Below are positions 16,082 through 24,869 of a stretch of DNA of 37,888 nucleotides, in pieces. The notes under the pieces are model-generated. The model did not search any database. It was not told the DNA's origin and worked only from the letters and a program-made list of their open reading frames with translations. Where the stretch lies: assembly GCA_947471985.1 (NCBI GenBank), contig CANIZL010000065.1, positions 1-37,888 of the forward strand, in the 5' to 3' direction. How positions within the stretch are numbered: position 1 is the stretch's first letter; every line of letters starts with the position of its first letter. The position numbers and the translations under genes are program-made. The DNA comes from Verrucomicrobiota bacterium (GTDB lineage Bacteria; Verrucomicrobiota; Verrucomicrobiia; Limisphaerales; UBA9464).

Positions 16082-17656
16082 TTAAGGAATTGCCGGCACG
16101 AAACTCAGGGAGTCGACGTTATCCTTGGGCAGCGTCACGCTGAACTCATCGTGATCCTGCACGTCGCGCTTCAAACGCACCAACTGTTGCTTCAGTCGGG
16201 CCACCACGCGGGCTTGGGTCGGGTCGCCGTAAATGTTGTGCAATTCGGCGGGATCCTTGGTCAGGTCATAGCACTCCCATTGATCCACCTTCCAAAAGTG
16301 GATCAGCTTGTGGGTCTCGGTGCGGATGCCGTAATGCGCCCGGGTGTTGTGATGGCCGGGATCGTGGTAATACCGGTAGTAGACCGCGGTGCGCCAGTTG
16401 CGCGGGTGCTGTCCCCGCAGCCAGGGCACGAGGCTGCGTCCCTGCATATCCCCCGGCACCTTGAGACCGGCAATTTCCATGAACGTGGGCGCGAAGTCGA
16501 TGTTTTGCGCCATGGCCTCGGTCACCTGTCCGGGGCGGATCGCGGCCGGCCACCGGACGATCAGCGGCATGCGCAGGCATTCTTCATACATGAAACGCTT
16601 GTCGTACCAGCCGTGGTCGCCCAGGAAAAATCCCTGATCGCTGGTGTACACCACGACCGTATTTTCCCGCAATCCCTGCACGTCCAGAAAGGTGAGGAAT
16701 CGGCCGACGTTGTCGTCGACGGAAGCAATGCAGCGCAGGTAATCCTTGATGTACCGCTGATACTTCCAACGCAGCAGCGCCTCGTCTTTCAAGGTAACTT
16801 CCTGTCCATTGACCGTGGTCGTCACTTCCATTGGGACCGTGCCGTACCATCGATTCGTCTCGGCCTCCGTGAGTCCGCCGGGCGGCGGGAGCTTGAGATC
16901 GCGACGGTTCAGGTGGCGGGCGACGGTCATCGTGGCTTCGCGGGCTGCGTCGGTGCGGGTGGAATAATCATCGCGCAAGGTCGCCGGTTCCGGGATGTCC
17001 CGGTCATCATAGAGCGTCGCGTGTTTGGCGTCGGGGGACCACTCGCGGTGCGGTGCCTTGTGGTGAAGGCACAGAAAAAACGGTTTATCCGCGGGCCGAT
17101 TTCGGACGAAATCCATTGCCATGTCCGTGATGATATCCGTGGCATAACCGGGGATGGTACGGCGGCCCTGACGTTCCAGAAACATGGGGTTGTGATAGGC
17201 GCCCTGCCCGGGGAGGACGCTGTATTCGTCGAAGCCGGTCGGCTCGGTGCCGAGGTGCCATTTCCCGACGATGCCCGTGTGGTAGCCGGACTGCTGGAGG
17301 TATTTGCCGATATGCGGCTGGGCGCCGTTGAAGGGGTTGAAGGTGGGGACCCCGTTTTTGTGGCTGTACTTGCCGGTGAGAATGCTGGCGCGGCTCGGGG
17401 TGCAGATGGAATTGCCGACGAAACAGCGATTGAACCGAATCCCTTCGGCGGCGAGTTGATCGAGATGCGGCGTCTGGTTGATCTTGCTCCCGTAGGCGCT
17501 GATGGCGTGGGCCGCATGATCGTCGGTCATGATGAAGACGATGTTGGGGCGGGTGGTGGTCGCGGCGTGGACCAGCCCGGCGCAGAGCAGGCCGAGGCCG
17601 ATGAGCCGACGGACGGACAACTGGGTCCAACCGGCAAGCAATCGATCAGGAGGCAT
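16082..17656 (-). CDS. Formylglycine-dependent sulfatase (exported)
   Basis: 524 residues with an N-terminal hydrophobic export segment (about 17-31). The S1 sulfatase signature CTPSR places the maturation cysteine at residue 85, converted to formylglycine by an anaerobic or FGE-type modifying enzyme not encoded here. Metal ligands are MTDDHAAH (Asp45, Asp46) and the pair in YTSDQGFFLGDHGWYDK. The GKWHLG block and a C-terminal region (QWECYDLTKDPAELHNIY) are typical of the family. It likely removes sulfate from a polysaccharide in the periplasm; substrate not determinable. The ATG at 17656 was preferred to 17755 because it starts the signal region. The PQQ-like gene follows by 53 bases. Confidence 0.92.
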   Translation of the reverse strand: MPPDRLLAGWTQLSVRRLIGLGLLCAGLVHAATTTRPNIVFIMTDDHAAHAISAYGSKINQTPHLDQLAAEGIRFNRCFVGNSICTPSRASILTGKYSHKNGVPTFNPFNGAQPHIGKYLQQSGYHTGIVGKWHLGTEPTGFDEYSVLPGQGAYHNPMFLERQGRRTIPGYATDIITDMAMDFVRNRPADKPFFLCLHHKAPHREWSPDAKHATLYDDRDIPEPATLRDDYSTRTDAAREATMTVARHLNRRDLKLPPPGGLTEAETNRWYGTVPMEVTTTVNGQEVTLKDEALLRWKYQRYIKDYLRCIASVDDNVGRFLTFLDVQGLRENTVVVYTSDQGFFLGDHGWYDKRFMYEECLRMPLIVRWPAAIRPGQVTEAMAQNIDFAPTFMEIAGLKVPGDMQGRSLVPWLRGQHPRNWRTAVYYRYYHDPGHHNTRAHYGIRTETHKLIHFWKVDQWECYDLTKDPAELHNIYGDPTQARVVARLKQQLVRLKRDVQDHDEFSVTLPKDNVDSLSFVPAIP

Positions 17657-17809
17657 TCCGGAATATGGGCGGAATTTCCGGGGAAATGCACGCCCGAATT
17701 CCGGGTGAGTGGTCAGACTGAAAGGCCCGCCTGAATCTGCCCGGAAGAAAACCACCGACGTGGAATCGCATCGGCTGCTGCGCGTTCCTTCGGGCGGGAG
17801 CCCGGCGCT

Positions 17810-18193
17810 TCAACCTTCTCCGGACGGGCGGGTCGCCTCGCGGCCCAGGGCCAGGCGATAGGCGAGTACGCCGCCGATCAGCAGAAAGATCAAGGTCATC
17901 GGCCGCAGCTGATGCAAGTGGGCGAGGAAATAACCCAGACTCTCATCCGCGGTGAACGGAGCGAATTTCCATTCGGTGAACATCCCTAGGACGAGGCCGA
18001 GCACGGCGGACACCACGGCCAACGGAATACAGCGTTGGCGGGCGGCGAGCCCCGCGCCGAAGCCCACGGAAGCCGGCGGGAGCAGGAGCGCGTAGAAGCC
18101 CTGCTGCAGCAGCCAGCCGAAAAGAAAATATCCGGCGGTACCGCCCAGCGCCGCGCCCAGCAGTCCGAGCGCCAGGGTCTTGGTGGTGTTCAC
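17810..18193 (-). CDS. Small membrane protein of unknown function
   Basis: 127 residues from a GTG at 18193, with four hydrophobic segments: about 7-28 (LGLLGAALGGTAGYFLFGWL), 31-49, 54-71 and 96-114 (MTLIFLLIGGVLAYRLAL). No motif of a known transporter or enzyme. A longer frame to 18307 would add 38 residues that are Arg/Gly-rich and lie in the motif-rich gap, so the shorter start was chosen though it lacks a clear ribosome binding site. It lies 153 bases upstream of the sulfatase on the same strand; a shared role is not shown. Confidence 0.6.
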   Translation of the reverse strand: MNTTKTLALGLLGAALGGTAGYFLFGWLLQQGFYALLLPPASVGFGAGLAARQRCIPLAVVSAVLGLVLGMFTEWKFAPFTADESLGYFLAHLHQLRPMTLIFLLIGGVLAYRLALGREATRPSGEG

Positions 18194-18756
18194 GGTGGCG
18201 ATTGTTGGTCGATTTACCCGTCTGACAAGCTTCGGTAACGCGAAACGGGCGGCCCCAGGGTGACCGGCGATGGGCAGAACTCCCCCCCCTCCGGCGCGGC
18301 GTTCCACGCCCTGCTACGAAAAATTCGGGCAAGTGTTACGAACTTTTTAACAGGGAGCCTGTCACGATCTCCAGAAGACGGCGGGGATAAGGAGCCTGGT
18401 ACGCTATCGGACGGGCTGCAATTCAGTGAACCTGTCACCCAATTTGGCGCGGGGGGGGAGTAGGGAGCGTGGCACCACTTCCTGGCAGCAGTGAACCTGG
18501 CACGCTTGGGTGGTGGTGCGTTTTTCGCCGCCTCGCTAGCCGCGCCGACGCCCTCCCGCTCCTACCTGGGCGACGGCTGGACGATTTCTGTCCCACAAGC
18601 GTTCGACAGGGCGGTGTGGGTCGGACTTGGCGGGCGGGACTTTGTGCGTTATGCGGCAGGCATGACGTCGACGGCGCGTGTGGCTGCGGAACGGTGGGCG
18701 ATATCGTCCCTCCGTGCGGCCGGGCGTCGGATGACGGATCTCTCCTGACTCCTGAC
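18194..18756. other. Motif-rich gap upstream of the D-threonine-aldolase-like gene
   Basis: 563 bases between divergent genes. A frame is open from 18469 into the downstream gene, but its first 96 residues are repeat-derived and unlike the family. The gap holds five copies of a degenerate 13-mer (listed separately) and a G-run at 18451-18458. No RNA gene is recognised. Confidence 0.55.
18354..18504 (+). repeat. Array of five degenerate 13-mers, about 37-nt spacing
   Basis: Copies begin at 18354 (GGAGCCTGTCACG), 18391 (GGAGCCTGGTACG), 18427 (TGAACCTGTCACC), 18464 (GGAGCGTGGCACC) and 18492 (TGAACCTGGCACG). Start-to-start spacings are 37, 36, 37 and 28. All face the same way. The consensus is approximately KGARCCTGKCACS. 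Spacers are not alike, so this is neither a simple tandem repeat nor a CRISPR. Confidence 0.7.
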
Positions 18757-19863
18757 ATGTCCCCCTGGTATTCCCTCACCAATGCCGCCGAAGTGCCTTC
18801 GCCCGCCTTGCTGATCCATCCGGATCGCGTGGCGGAAAATCTCCGGCGCATGATCATCCTGGCGGGTGGACCCGAGCGCCTCCGGCCGCACGTGAAGACG
18901 CACAAGCTGCCGGGCATCATCGCGCTCAAGCTGGCGGCGGGCATCACCAAGTTTAAGTGCGCCACGATTGCCGAGGCGGAGATGACGGCCGCGGCGGGTG
19001 GTCCGGATGTGATGCTGGCCTATCAACCGGTCGGACCCAATGCGCAACGTTTCGTGACGTTGATCCGCACGTTTCCGCGCACGCGCTTTTGCACGGTGAT
19101 CGACAACTCCGCCACCCTGGCGGAACTGGCCGGCGCCGCCCAGTCGGCGGGAGTGACGGCGGAGGTTCTCCTGGATCTCAATGTGGGCATGGACCGCACG
19201 GGTCTACCGCCGGGCCCGGCCGCGGTGGCCTTATACCGGCAACTCGCGGCCACGGCCGGGTTGCGGCCGGCCGGATTGCACGCGTACGACGGACATTTGC
19301 ATCAACCGTTGGAAGCGGATCGGGCCGCCGCGCTGGATCTGGCTTTCGCGCCGGTCTGGAAACTTCGCGATGAATTGCGGGCGGCCGGTTTGCCCGTGCC
19401 CCGGATCATAGCCAGTGGTACACCCACTTTTGCCCTGCTGGCGCGGGAACCGGAGGTGGAAGTGGGCGCGGGGACGAGCGTGCTGTGGGACGCCAATCAG
19501 CCGCGCAATTGCGCGGAGTTCAATTTTCTCGAAGCGGCCGTGCTGCTCGTCCGCGTCATCAGCCGCCCCACGCCTACGCGCATCACGCTCGATTTGGGCC
19601 ACAAGGCGGTGGCGTCGGAAATGCCGCATCCGAGGGTCCGGCTCTTCGGCCTCGAAGACGCCCGGTTTGTGATGCACAGCGAGGAACATCTCGTCGTGGA
19701 AACCCCGCGCGCCGCCGAGTACCCGGTCGGCACGGTGGTCTATGGCATTCCCAGCCACGTCTGCCCGACCGTGGCCCTGCAGAGTGAAGTCGTGGTCGTC
19801 CGCGACTCCCGGGCGGTGGAAACCTGGCCGGTCGTGGCGCGGGCCCGCCGGTTGACGATTTAA
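18757..19863 (+). CDS. D-threonine aldolase / D-serine dehydratase-like PLP enzyme
   Basis: 368-residue fold-type III PLP enzyme (alanine racemase N-terminal domain plus the D-serine dehydratase-like C-terminal domain). The PLP lysine is Lys47 in RPHVKTHK. The C-terminal metal site is SHVCPT with His334 and Cys336, the zinc pair known from eukaryotic-type D-serine dehydratase and D-threonine aldolase. VLLDLNVGMDRTG and IIASGTPTF are other family blocks. It is expected to cleave or dehydrate a D-hydroxyamino acid in the cytosol; the precise substrate cannot be told. The ATG at 18757 begins at the conserved N-terminus. The M19 dipeptidase starts 27 bases downstream, so the two are surely cotranscribed and may handle D-amino-acid-containing dipeptides together. 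Confidence 0.88.
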   Translation: MSPWYSLTNAAEVPSPALLIHPDRVAENLRRMIILAGGPERLRPHVKTHKLPGIIALKLAAGITKFKCATIAEAEMTAAAGGPDVMLAYQPVGPNAQRFVTLIRTFPRTRFCTVIDNSATLAELAGAAQSAGVTAEVLLDLNVGMDRTGLPPGPAAVALYRQLAATAGLRPAGLHAYDGHLHQPLEADRAAALDLAFAPVWKLRDELRAAGLPVPRIIASGTPTFALLAREPEVEVGAGTSVLWDANQPRNCAEFNFLEAAVLLVRVISRPTPTRITLDLGHKAVASEMPHPRVRLFGLEDARFVMHSEEHLVVETPRAAEYPVGTVVYGIPSHVCPTVALQSEVVVVRDSRAVETWPVVARARRLTI

Positions 19864-19890
19864 CGCTGTCGCGCTGGAGCCTTTTTTCTC

Positions 19891-21015
19891 ATGACACCGC
19901 CGCTGATATTCGATGTCCATCTCGACCTCGCCTACAACGCGATCGATTTCAACCGGGACCTGCGTTGGACCCAGGAGCGGATCCGGCGCCGGGAGTTGGG
20001 GCAAAAGGATCACGTCTTCCGTTCGCGCAGCACCGTGGATTTTCCGGCGATGCGCCGGGGCCGGGTGGGCTTGTGCGTCGCGACGCAGATCTCGCGCTCG
20101 GTGGATTACTTCAGCCGGCTGCCCGGTCGAATGAGCCAGGCGCAGAGCTGGGCCGACACCCAGGGGCAATTGGCGTGGTATCGCGAGATGGAAGCGGTGG
20201 GGGAACTCGTGCAGATCCGGAACCGGAAGCAGCTGGAAGCCCACCTGAAACTATGGGAGGAAGCGTCGGCCCAGCCTGTGATCGATCCCCAGCGGAACTC
20301 CCGCGAAACGCCGCCGCCGGGACCGCCGATCGGCTATATCCTGAGCCTCGAAGGCGCCGACTCGATCGTGACGCTGGGCCATTTGGAGCGATCATACGCG
20401 GACGGACTGCGCGCCGTAGGACCGGTGCATTACGGACCGGGTATCTATGGGATGGGCACGGACGCCACCGGGCCCCTCACGGCCAAGGGCCACGCGTTGC
20501 TGAAGGAAATGGAACGATTGGGCATCATCCTCGATGCCACCCATCTCTGCGACGAAAGCTTTTGGGACGCCCTGGCGCATTTCTCGGGGCCGGTATGGGC
20601 CAGCCACTCGAACTGCCGCGTGCTGGCGGATTGGAATCGGCAATTTGCCGACGACCAGATCCGGGCCCTGATCGAGCGCGGAGCGGTGATCGGCATGGCC
20701 TTTGATGCCATCATGATGGTGCATGGCTGGGCGCATCATCGCTCGCGGCCGCAGGACTTTGATCTGCGCATCGAAAAGATCTGCGAGCATATCGACCACA
20801 TCTGCCAACTGGCCGGCAACGCGCGCCACGTGGGCATCGGCACGGACCTGGACGGTGGCTACGGCACGGAGCAGACGCCGTACGATTTGGACAATATTGC
20901 GGATCTGCAAAAGCTCACCGGCCTGCTGTCGGCGCGAGGGTACAGCGAGGCGGACATCCGGGGCATCTTCCACGGCAACTTCCTGGAGTTCCTGCGCCGC
21001 AACTGGCGCGAGTGA
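19891..21015 (+). CDS. Membrane dipeptidase-like peptidase, M19 family
   Basis: 374-residue binuclear zinc peptidase related to renal dipeptidase. Metal ligands are visible in order: His10 and Asp12 in FDVHLDLAYN, Glu154 in LSLEGADS, His218 in DATHLCD and His239 in ASHSNC; Asp319 in GIGTDLDGG closes the site. M19 enzymes cleave dipeptides, often with a C-terminal D residue. No signal peptide is present (it begins MTPPLIFDVH), so this copy is cytosolic. A roughly 30-residue stretch (128-148, with PPPGPP) may be a loop insertion. It shares an operon with the D-threonine-aldolase-like gene; a dipeptidase feeding a D-amino acid enzyme is a reasonable inference. Confidence 0.93.
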   Translation: MTPPLIFDVHLDLAYNAIDFNRDLRWTQERIRRRELGQKDHVFRSRSTVDFPAMRRGRVGLCVATQISRSVDYFSRLPGRMSQAQSWADTQGQLAWYREMEAVGELVQIRNRKQLEAHLKLWEEASAQPVIDPQRNSRETPPPGPPIGYILSLEGADSIVTLGHLERSYADGLRAVGPVHYGPGIYGMGTDATGPLTAKGHALLKEMERLGIILDATHLCDESFWDALAHFSGPVWASHSNCRVLADWNRQFADDQIRALIERGAVIGMAFDAIMMVHGWAHHRSRPQDFDLRIEKICEHIDHICQLAGNARHVGIGTDLDGGYGTEQTPYDLDNIADLQKLTGLLSARGYSEADIRGIFHGNFLEFLRRNWRE

Positions 21016-21028
21016 GGCGCTGGGGCCC

Positions 21029-21050
21029 CGGGCGGGATTGTTACCGCCCG
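21029..21050 (+). terminator. Hairpin after the M19 gene
   Basis: CGGGCGG at 21029-21035 pairs with CCGCCCG at 21044-21050 across an 8-base loop, 13 bases after the stop codon. There is no T-tract, so termination activity is uncertain; the right arm also borders the tandem repeat. Confidence 0.4.
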
Positions 21051-21290
21051 TTCAACGAGCTGCTCGGAAGACAATGAACCGCGGATAGCGCGGATGACGC
21101 GGATGGGGGAGGGGTAGGGTGGGGCCCCAAAGGACCGGCAATGAGCCTGAAAAAATGGGGAGTTTCGGCGGAGTAGTTGCAAAAAAAGCATTCTCATTTA
21201 TCCGCGTCATCCGCGCTATCCGCGGTTAAATTGTTTGACCTCTGGTCTGCGGCTGCGGTGGACGGCCACGGAAGGGCCTGCGTCCGCCCA
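21051..21290. repeat. Tandem unit A, 240 bp, with perfect 28-bp inverted arms
   Basis: Begins TTCAACGAGCTGCTCGGAAG. Left arm 21077-21104 and right arm 21200-21227 are perfect reverse complements over 28 bases, 95 bases apart. Each arm is built of 9-mers containing CGCGGAT. The middle includes GGACCGGCAATGAGCCT, also present in unit B. The same opening recurs at 21291. Confidence 0.85.
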
Positions 21291-21520
21291 TTCAACGAGC
21301 TGCTCGGAAGATGATGAACCGCGGATAGCGCGGATTACGCGGATGGAGGACGGGCAGGGTGGTGCCCCAAAGGACCGGCAATGAGCCTTAATAAATGGGG
21401 TACATCTGCGGAGTTGGTGCGGTAAGACAGGGTTCTTTATCCGCGTTATCCGCGCTATCCGCGGTTTAATTCTTTCAACTCTGATCCGCGGTTGCGGTGG
21501 ACGGCCACGGAAGGGCTCCT
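21291..21520. repeat. Tandem unit B, diverged copy of unit A
   Basis: Begins with the same 20 bases as unit A. Left arm 21317-21344 and right arm 21439-21466 pair with one mismatch. Relative to unit A, one base in each arm has changed (GATGAC to GATTAC, and GTCATC to GTTATC), giving a T:T opposition. The shared tail GCGGTGGACGGCCACGGAAG is near 21493-21512. Confidence 0.85.
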
Positions 21521-21610
21521 CGTGCGGGCGACGTAGCCAGCTCGGGACGACTGGGCCAACTCAGTGATCCTTGGTAGCTGCGGTACAGAATGCCGCGGCT
21601 TTGGAGGCGC

Positions 21611-21638
21611 AAAAAAGCCGCCCTCGGGGAGGGCGGCT
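21611..21638 (-). terminator. Rho-independent terminator of the dehydrogenase gene group
   Basis: Read on the minus strand, AGCCGCCCT and AGGGCGGCT (21638-21630 and 21624-21616) form a 9-bp stem with a 5-base loop followed by a run of six T, 40 bases after the stop codon of the minus-strand dehydrogenase gene. Confidence 0.9.
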
Positions 21639-21677
21639 GATGTTTGGAAAACCGTCGAAATGGCCGGTTTGGGCCGA

Positions 21678-23336
21678 TTACTGGGCCTGGTGCTCGATAC
21701 GGACGATCTGGGTGTCCAGGTTGTTGCCCCAAGCGGTGCCGAATTCGGCGACGTACAGGCAGCCGTCGGCGCCGAGTTCCACGTCCATCGGACGGCGGAA
21801 GGTCATGTTCGGGCAGAAACGCTCCATGCGCAGGGAACCGTCGGCGTTCTTGGCAATCTGCTCGTTCGGGTCGAGGTGCACCGCGATGATCCAGTTGCGC
21901 GACCATTCATAGATGAACAGCGTGTGGTCGTATTCCTTCGGCAGCTTGGTGCTGGACGGATTCTTCTCGTCGAAGTAGTAGACTGGGCCAGCCATGGCCG
22001 TGCGGCCGCCGCCGCCATTAACGACCGGGAAGCGGGTCGAGGCACCCGCCGGATACCAGATAAACGCCGGGCGGGCGGGCGGAAGTTCGTGGATGCCCGT
22101 GTTGTTGGGCGAATTGTTCACCGGATGTTCCGGGTTGAAGAACACCGCCGGGCCTTCGGTATAGGTCGGCGGCGCCACGGGTGCCGCACCAGCCGGGGCG
22201 GGTTCGCCCTTGGCCTTGGCTTCCTTGGCGGCTTGGTCATAGGCGGCCTTGGCCTTGTCGTACGCCGCCTTCTTGGTCTGGTATTCCGCCCGCGCCGCGA
22301 AATCGATCTTGGTGTACGGCTTGTTGTCGCCGCGCGAGTACGGCCAGCCGAAGTAACCGGGCTGCTTCGCCTGCATCACCGCGTCAAATCCACCAGGACC
22401 GCGCTTCGGATCCAGACCGCCGGCGTCCGGGCCGACGTCGCCCCAGTACAGGGTGCCGTTGCGTTGATCGACGGAGAGCCGGAAACCATTGCGGGTGCCT
22501 TTCACGTACACTTCCGGCCGGGTGCCGGGGGTGCCGGGGGGGAATAGATTGCCCTTGGGAATCGTGTAGCCGCCGTTGGGTTCCGGATGGATCCGGCTGA
22601 TGCCACCGCGCAAATCGTTCATGTTCGCGGACGACTTCTGCGCGTCCCAGGGCGAACGACCGGGGCGTTCGTCGGACGGCGAATAGCCATCGGAATCAAA
22701 CGGGTTGGTGTTGTCGCCAATGGCCACGAAGAGATTGCCGTCCTTGTCGAATCCGAGCGAACCGCCGACATGGCAGCACTGTTCGCGCTGCGTGGGGATG
22801 TCGATGATCTTCTTTTCCGACGCCACATCCAGCCGGTCACCGGTGAGGGTGTAGCGGGAGACGCGGATGATGCCGGTCTTTTCGCCATGGGCATCCGTGG
22901 TGGTTTCGGGGATCGAGTGATTCAGGAACACCCAGCCGTTCTGGAGGAACTTCGGATCGAGCGTGATGCCGAGCATGCCGTCTTCGAGGCCGTCGAACAC
23001 CGGAATCTTGCCCACGGTCACGGTCGACTTGGTGGTCGGCTTCCACATTTTGATGGTGCCGTCGCGTTGGGCGTAGAAAACCCGGCCGTCCTTGGCCACG
23101 GCGATTTCCATCGGATCCTTCACGGAGTCTTCCCAGACGCCCTCGGCGTTTTCCTTGTCGGCATCGAGGATGACCTTGCGGAAGGCGCCGTCGGTCTGCG
23201 GACCGCCGGGGATCGGGGAGGAAGGCTTGGGTTTATCGGCCTTGGGGGCTTGCGTTGTCTGGGCGGACAAGGACGCCGCCAGCCCCAGGCTGGCGCTCAA
23301 GCAAAACAAACGGACGGCGAACGGATTCAAGTTCAT
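21678..23336 (-). CDS. Exported GSDH-type PQQ-dependent sugar dehydrogenase-like protein
   Basis: 552 residues with a signal peptide (about 1-26, LAASLSAQ). The six-bladed glucose/sorbosone dehydrogenase fold is seen from FRKVILDAD onwards: DPMEIAVAKDGRVFYAQRDG, GMLGITLDPKF, the catalytic-type His189 in CCHVGGSLGF, FVAIGDNTNPF, NGFRLSVD and WPYSRGDN. Residues about 348-392 are an Ala/Lys/Tyr-rich helical insert ending in a Pro/Ala linker, which splits the propeller. A vicinal pair, Cys187-Cys188, precedes His189. It would oxidise a sugar or alcohol in the periplasm and pass electrons on; PQQ use is inferred. Last gene of a three-gene minus-strand group with the DUF1552 gene (36 bases upstream) and the DUF1592 gene. 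Confidence 0.88.
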   Translation of the reverse strand: MNLNPFAVRLFCLSASLGLAASLSAQTTQAPKADKPKPSSPIPGGPQTDGAFRKVILDADKENAEGVWEDSVKDPMEIAVAKDGRVFYAQRDGTIKMWKPTTKSTVTVGKIPVFDGLEDGMLGITLDPKFLQNGWVFLNHSIPETTTDAHGEKTGIIRVSRYTLTGDRLDVASEKKIIDIPTQREQCCHVGGSLGFDKDGNLFVAIGDNTNPFDSDGYSPSDERPGRSPWDAQKSSANMNDLRGGISRIHPEPNGGYTIPKGNLFPPGTPGTRPEVYVKGTRNGFRLSVDQRNGTLYWGDVGPDAGGLDPKRGPGGFDAVMQAKQPGYFGWPYSRGDNKPYTKIDFAARAEYQTKKAAYDKAKAAYDQAAKEAKAKGEPAPAGAAPVAPPTYTEGPAVFFNPEHPVNNSPNNTGIHELPPARPAFIWYPAGASTRFPVVNGGGGRTAMAGPVYYFDEKNPSSTKLPKEYDHTLFIYEWSRNWIIAVHLDPNEQIAKNADGSLRMERFCPNMTFRRPMDVELGADGCLYVAEFGTAWGNNLDTQIVRIEHQAQ

Positions 23337-23372
23337 GCGTGGCTGAGGTGGACGGAGGATGCGGGGTTACAT

Positions 23373-24701
23373 TCAGACAAGTTCCAGCCCGCGCATCGTG
23401 CCCGTGGAGGACGCGAAACGATCCGCCTCGATGCCGAGGCGTTGGAGCATGGAAACGAAAAGATTGGGCAGCGGATAATTGCGCTCGCGATCGAAGGCGA
23501 GGTGCTGTCCGTGCTTGAATCCGCCGCCGGCGAAGAGCGTGGGCAGGTTCGTGGTCACGTGCGTGTTGGCGTTGCCTAGGTTGGAGCCGTAGAGAATCAT
23601 CGTCCGGTCCAGCAGGGTTTCCCCGTCTTCGCGCACTTTTTTCAATTCACCGAACAGGTTGGCGAGCAGTTTCATGTGCCATTCATCGATGGCTTTCAAC
23701 TGCGCCAGCTTCGCGGCAGAACGACCGTGGTGGGACAGGTTGTGGTAGGCTTCGGAAAGTTTGGTTTCGCCGAGGTCGATGACCGGCGAGTTCACGCTGT
23801 CGAGCAGCAGGGCGATGGAGCGGGTGGAATCGGTCTCAAACGCCAGGCGGGCGAGGTCGTACATCAACCGGACTTTTTCCATGTATTCCCGCGGGCTGGC
23901 GGGATCCAGCGGGATGCTGGCCGTGACGGTCGGCTTCGGTTTGCGCTCCCATTCGCGGGACATCTGGAGCCGCTGTTCGAGTTCGCGGACGCTGGTGAAG
24001 TACTGGTCCAACCGTTCTCGATCGTGCGTGCCCAGTTTGCGTTGCAGATCCCGCGCCTGCCCGGCCACGGAGTCGAGAATGCTCCGACCCAATTCCAACC
24101 GGCGCACCTGCTTTTCGGTCTCGGCCGCGGAACCTTGCAAAAACAGCCGTCGAAAGACATCGGACGGTGTTTCCTCGCAGGGAATCAAGACTCCGGAACC
24201 GGTCCACGCGAGACTTCGGACGCCCTGCTGGACGTTCACTCCGAGGTTCAAGGACGGGAGTCGCGTCAGATGACCGATGCGTTCGGCGATATACTGATCG
24301 AGCGAGATCGTATTGCGGAAACCCCCGCTGCCCGGATGCGGCGCGGCAGTCAGGAAGCAATTGTCGGCGGGATGCCCGCCATCCACCTCGGGATGCGACA
24401 CGCCGCTGAACACCGTCAGATCCGAGCGATGTTCCTTCAGCAATTCGAGATACGGCGACGGCGTGTAGCCCGCCCCGGCTTCCGTGGGGAAAAAGTTTTC
24501 CGGCAACAGTCCCAGATTGTTGCAGATGGCGAACATCCGCCGGGGCTTGGTGGAGGCCGCCGCCGCGGGTCCCGCTTTGACGGTGTCGGCAAACGCCGGC
24601 CGCATCGCGTCCAACAACGGCAGGCTCAGAGCGATGCCCGTGCCTTGCAGAAACCGGCGCCGGGACACGGCCCGCTGGGTGGCGATATGCGGAAAAAACA
24701 T
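23373..24701 (-). CDS. DUF1552 domain protein, Tat-exported
   Basis: 442 residues. The N-terminus has a twin-arginine-type signal, SRRRFLQG (residues 13-20) followed by the hydrophobic [12 protein letters not shown]. The rest matches DUF1552: [55 protein letters not shown], and a C-terminal block [36 protein letters not shown]1552 proteins resemble alkaline-phosphatase-superfamily DUF1501 proteins and nearly always sit beside DUF1592 cytochrome c genes, as here; the reaction is unknown. The Tat signal suggests folding with a cofactor before export. Confidence 0.92.
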   Translation of the reverse strand: MFFPHIATQRAVSRRRFLQGTGIALSLPLLDAMRPAFADTVKAGPAAAASTKPRRMFAICNNLGLLPENFFPTEAGAGYTPSPYLELLKEHRSDLTVFSGVSHPEVDGGHPADNCFLTAAPHPGSGGFRNTISLDQYIAERIGHLTRLPSLNLGVNVQQGVRSLAWTGSGVLIPCEETPSDVFRRLFLQGSAAETEKQVRRLELGRSILDSVAGQARDLQRKLGTHDRERLDQYFTSVRELEQRLQMSREWERKPKPTVTASIPLDPASPREYMEKVRLMYDLARLAFETDSTRSIALLLDSVNSPVIDLGETKLSEAYHNLSHHGRSAAKLAQLKAIDEWHMKLLANLFGELKKVREDGETLLDRTMILYGSNLGNANTHVTTNLPTLFAGGGFKHGQHLAFDRERNYPLPNLFVSMLQRLGIEADRFASSTGTMRGLELV

Positions 24702-24869
24702 GGGGAAACGGGGTGAGTTGAAATCAGCGCGGCGTGATTCGGCGACGCAAGGCCGCTACCTTTTGAAAGTTTTCCGGTGAGTTCATGAGGGTAGGCTAAT
24801 TCTGAAAAGAGCTTCGCCAACAGCTAAATCCGGATCGCGGTGCGGAGAATTTGGGTGCCGCGATGGCGG

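Larger units (their letters stand above)
21016..21677. other. Repeat-filled intergenic region
   Basis: 662 bases between the M19 gene and the convergent dehydrogenase gene. It holds a hairpin, two tandem 240-bp units with inverted arms, and the minus-strand terminator, each listed separately. No protein-coding frame is credible. Confidence 0.7.

Noticed and set aside
18354-18504. CRISPR array
   Set aside because: Repeats are only 13 nt and degenerate, spacers vary in length, and there are no cas genes in the window.
18469-18756. N-terminal extension of the D-threonine-aldolase-like protein
   Set aside because: The extra 96 residues come from motif-rich DNA and are unlike the enzyme family, which starts at the ATG at 18757.
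21077-21466. Transposon terminal inverted repeats
   Set aside because: Arms lie close together with no open frame between them, so it is a hairpin unit and not a transposon.
24834-24864. Hairpin ATCGCGG...CCGCGAT downstream of the DUF1592 gene
   Set aside because: 7-bp stem, 17-base loop and no T-tract; it may be chance in GC-rich DNA.
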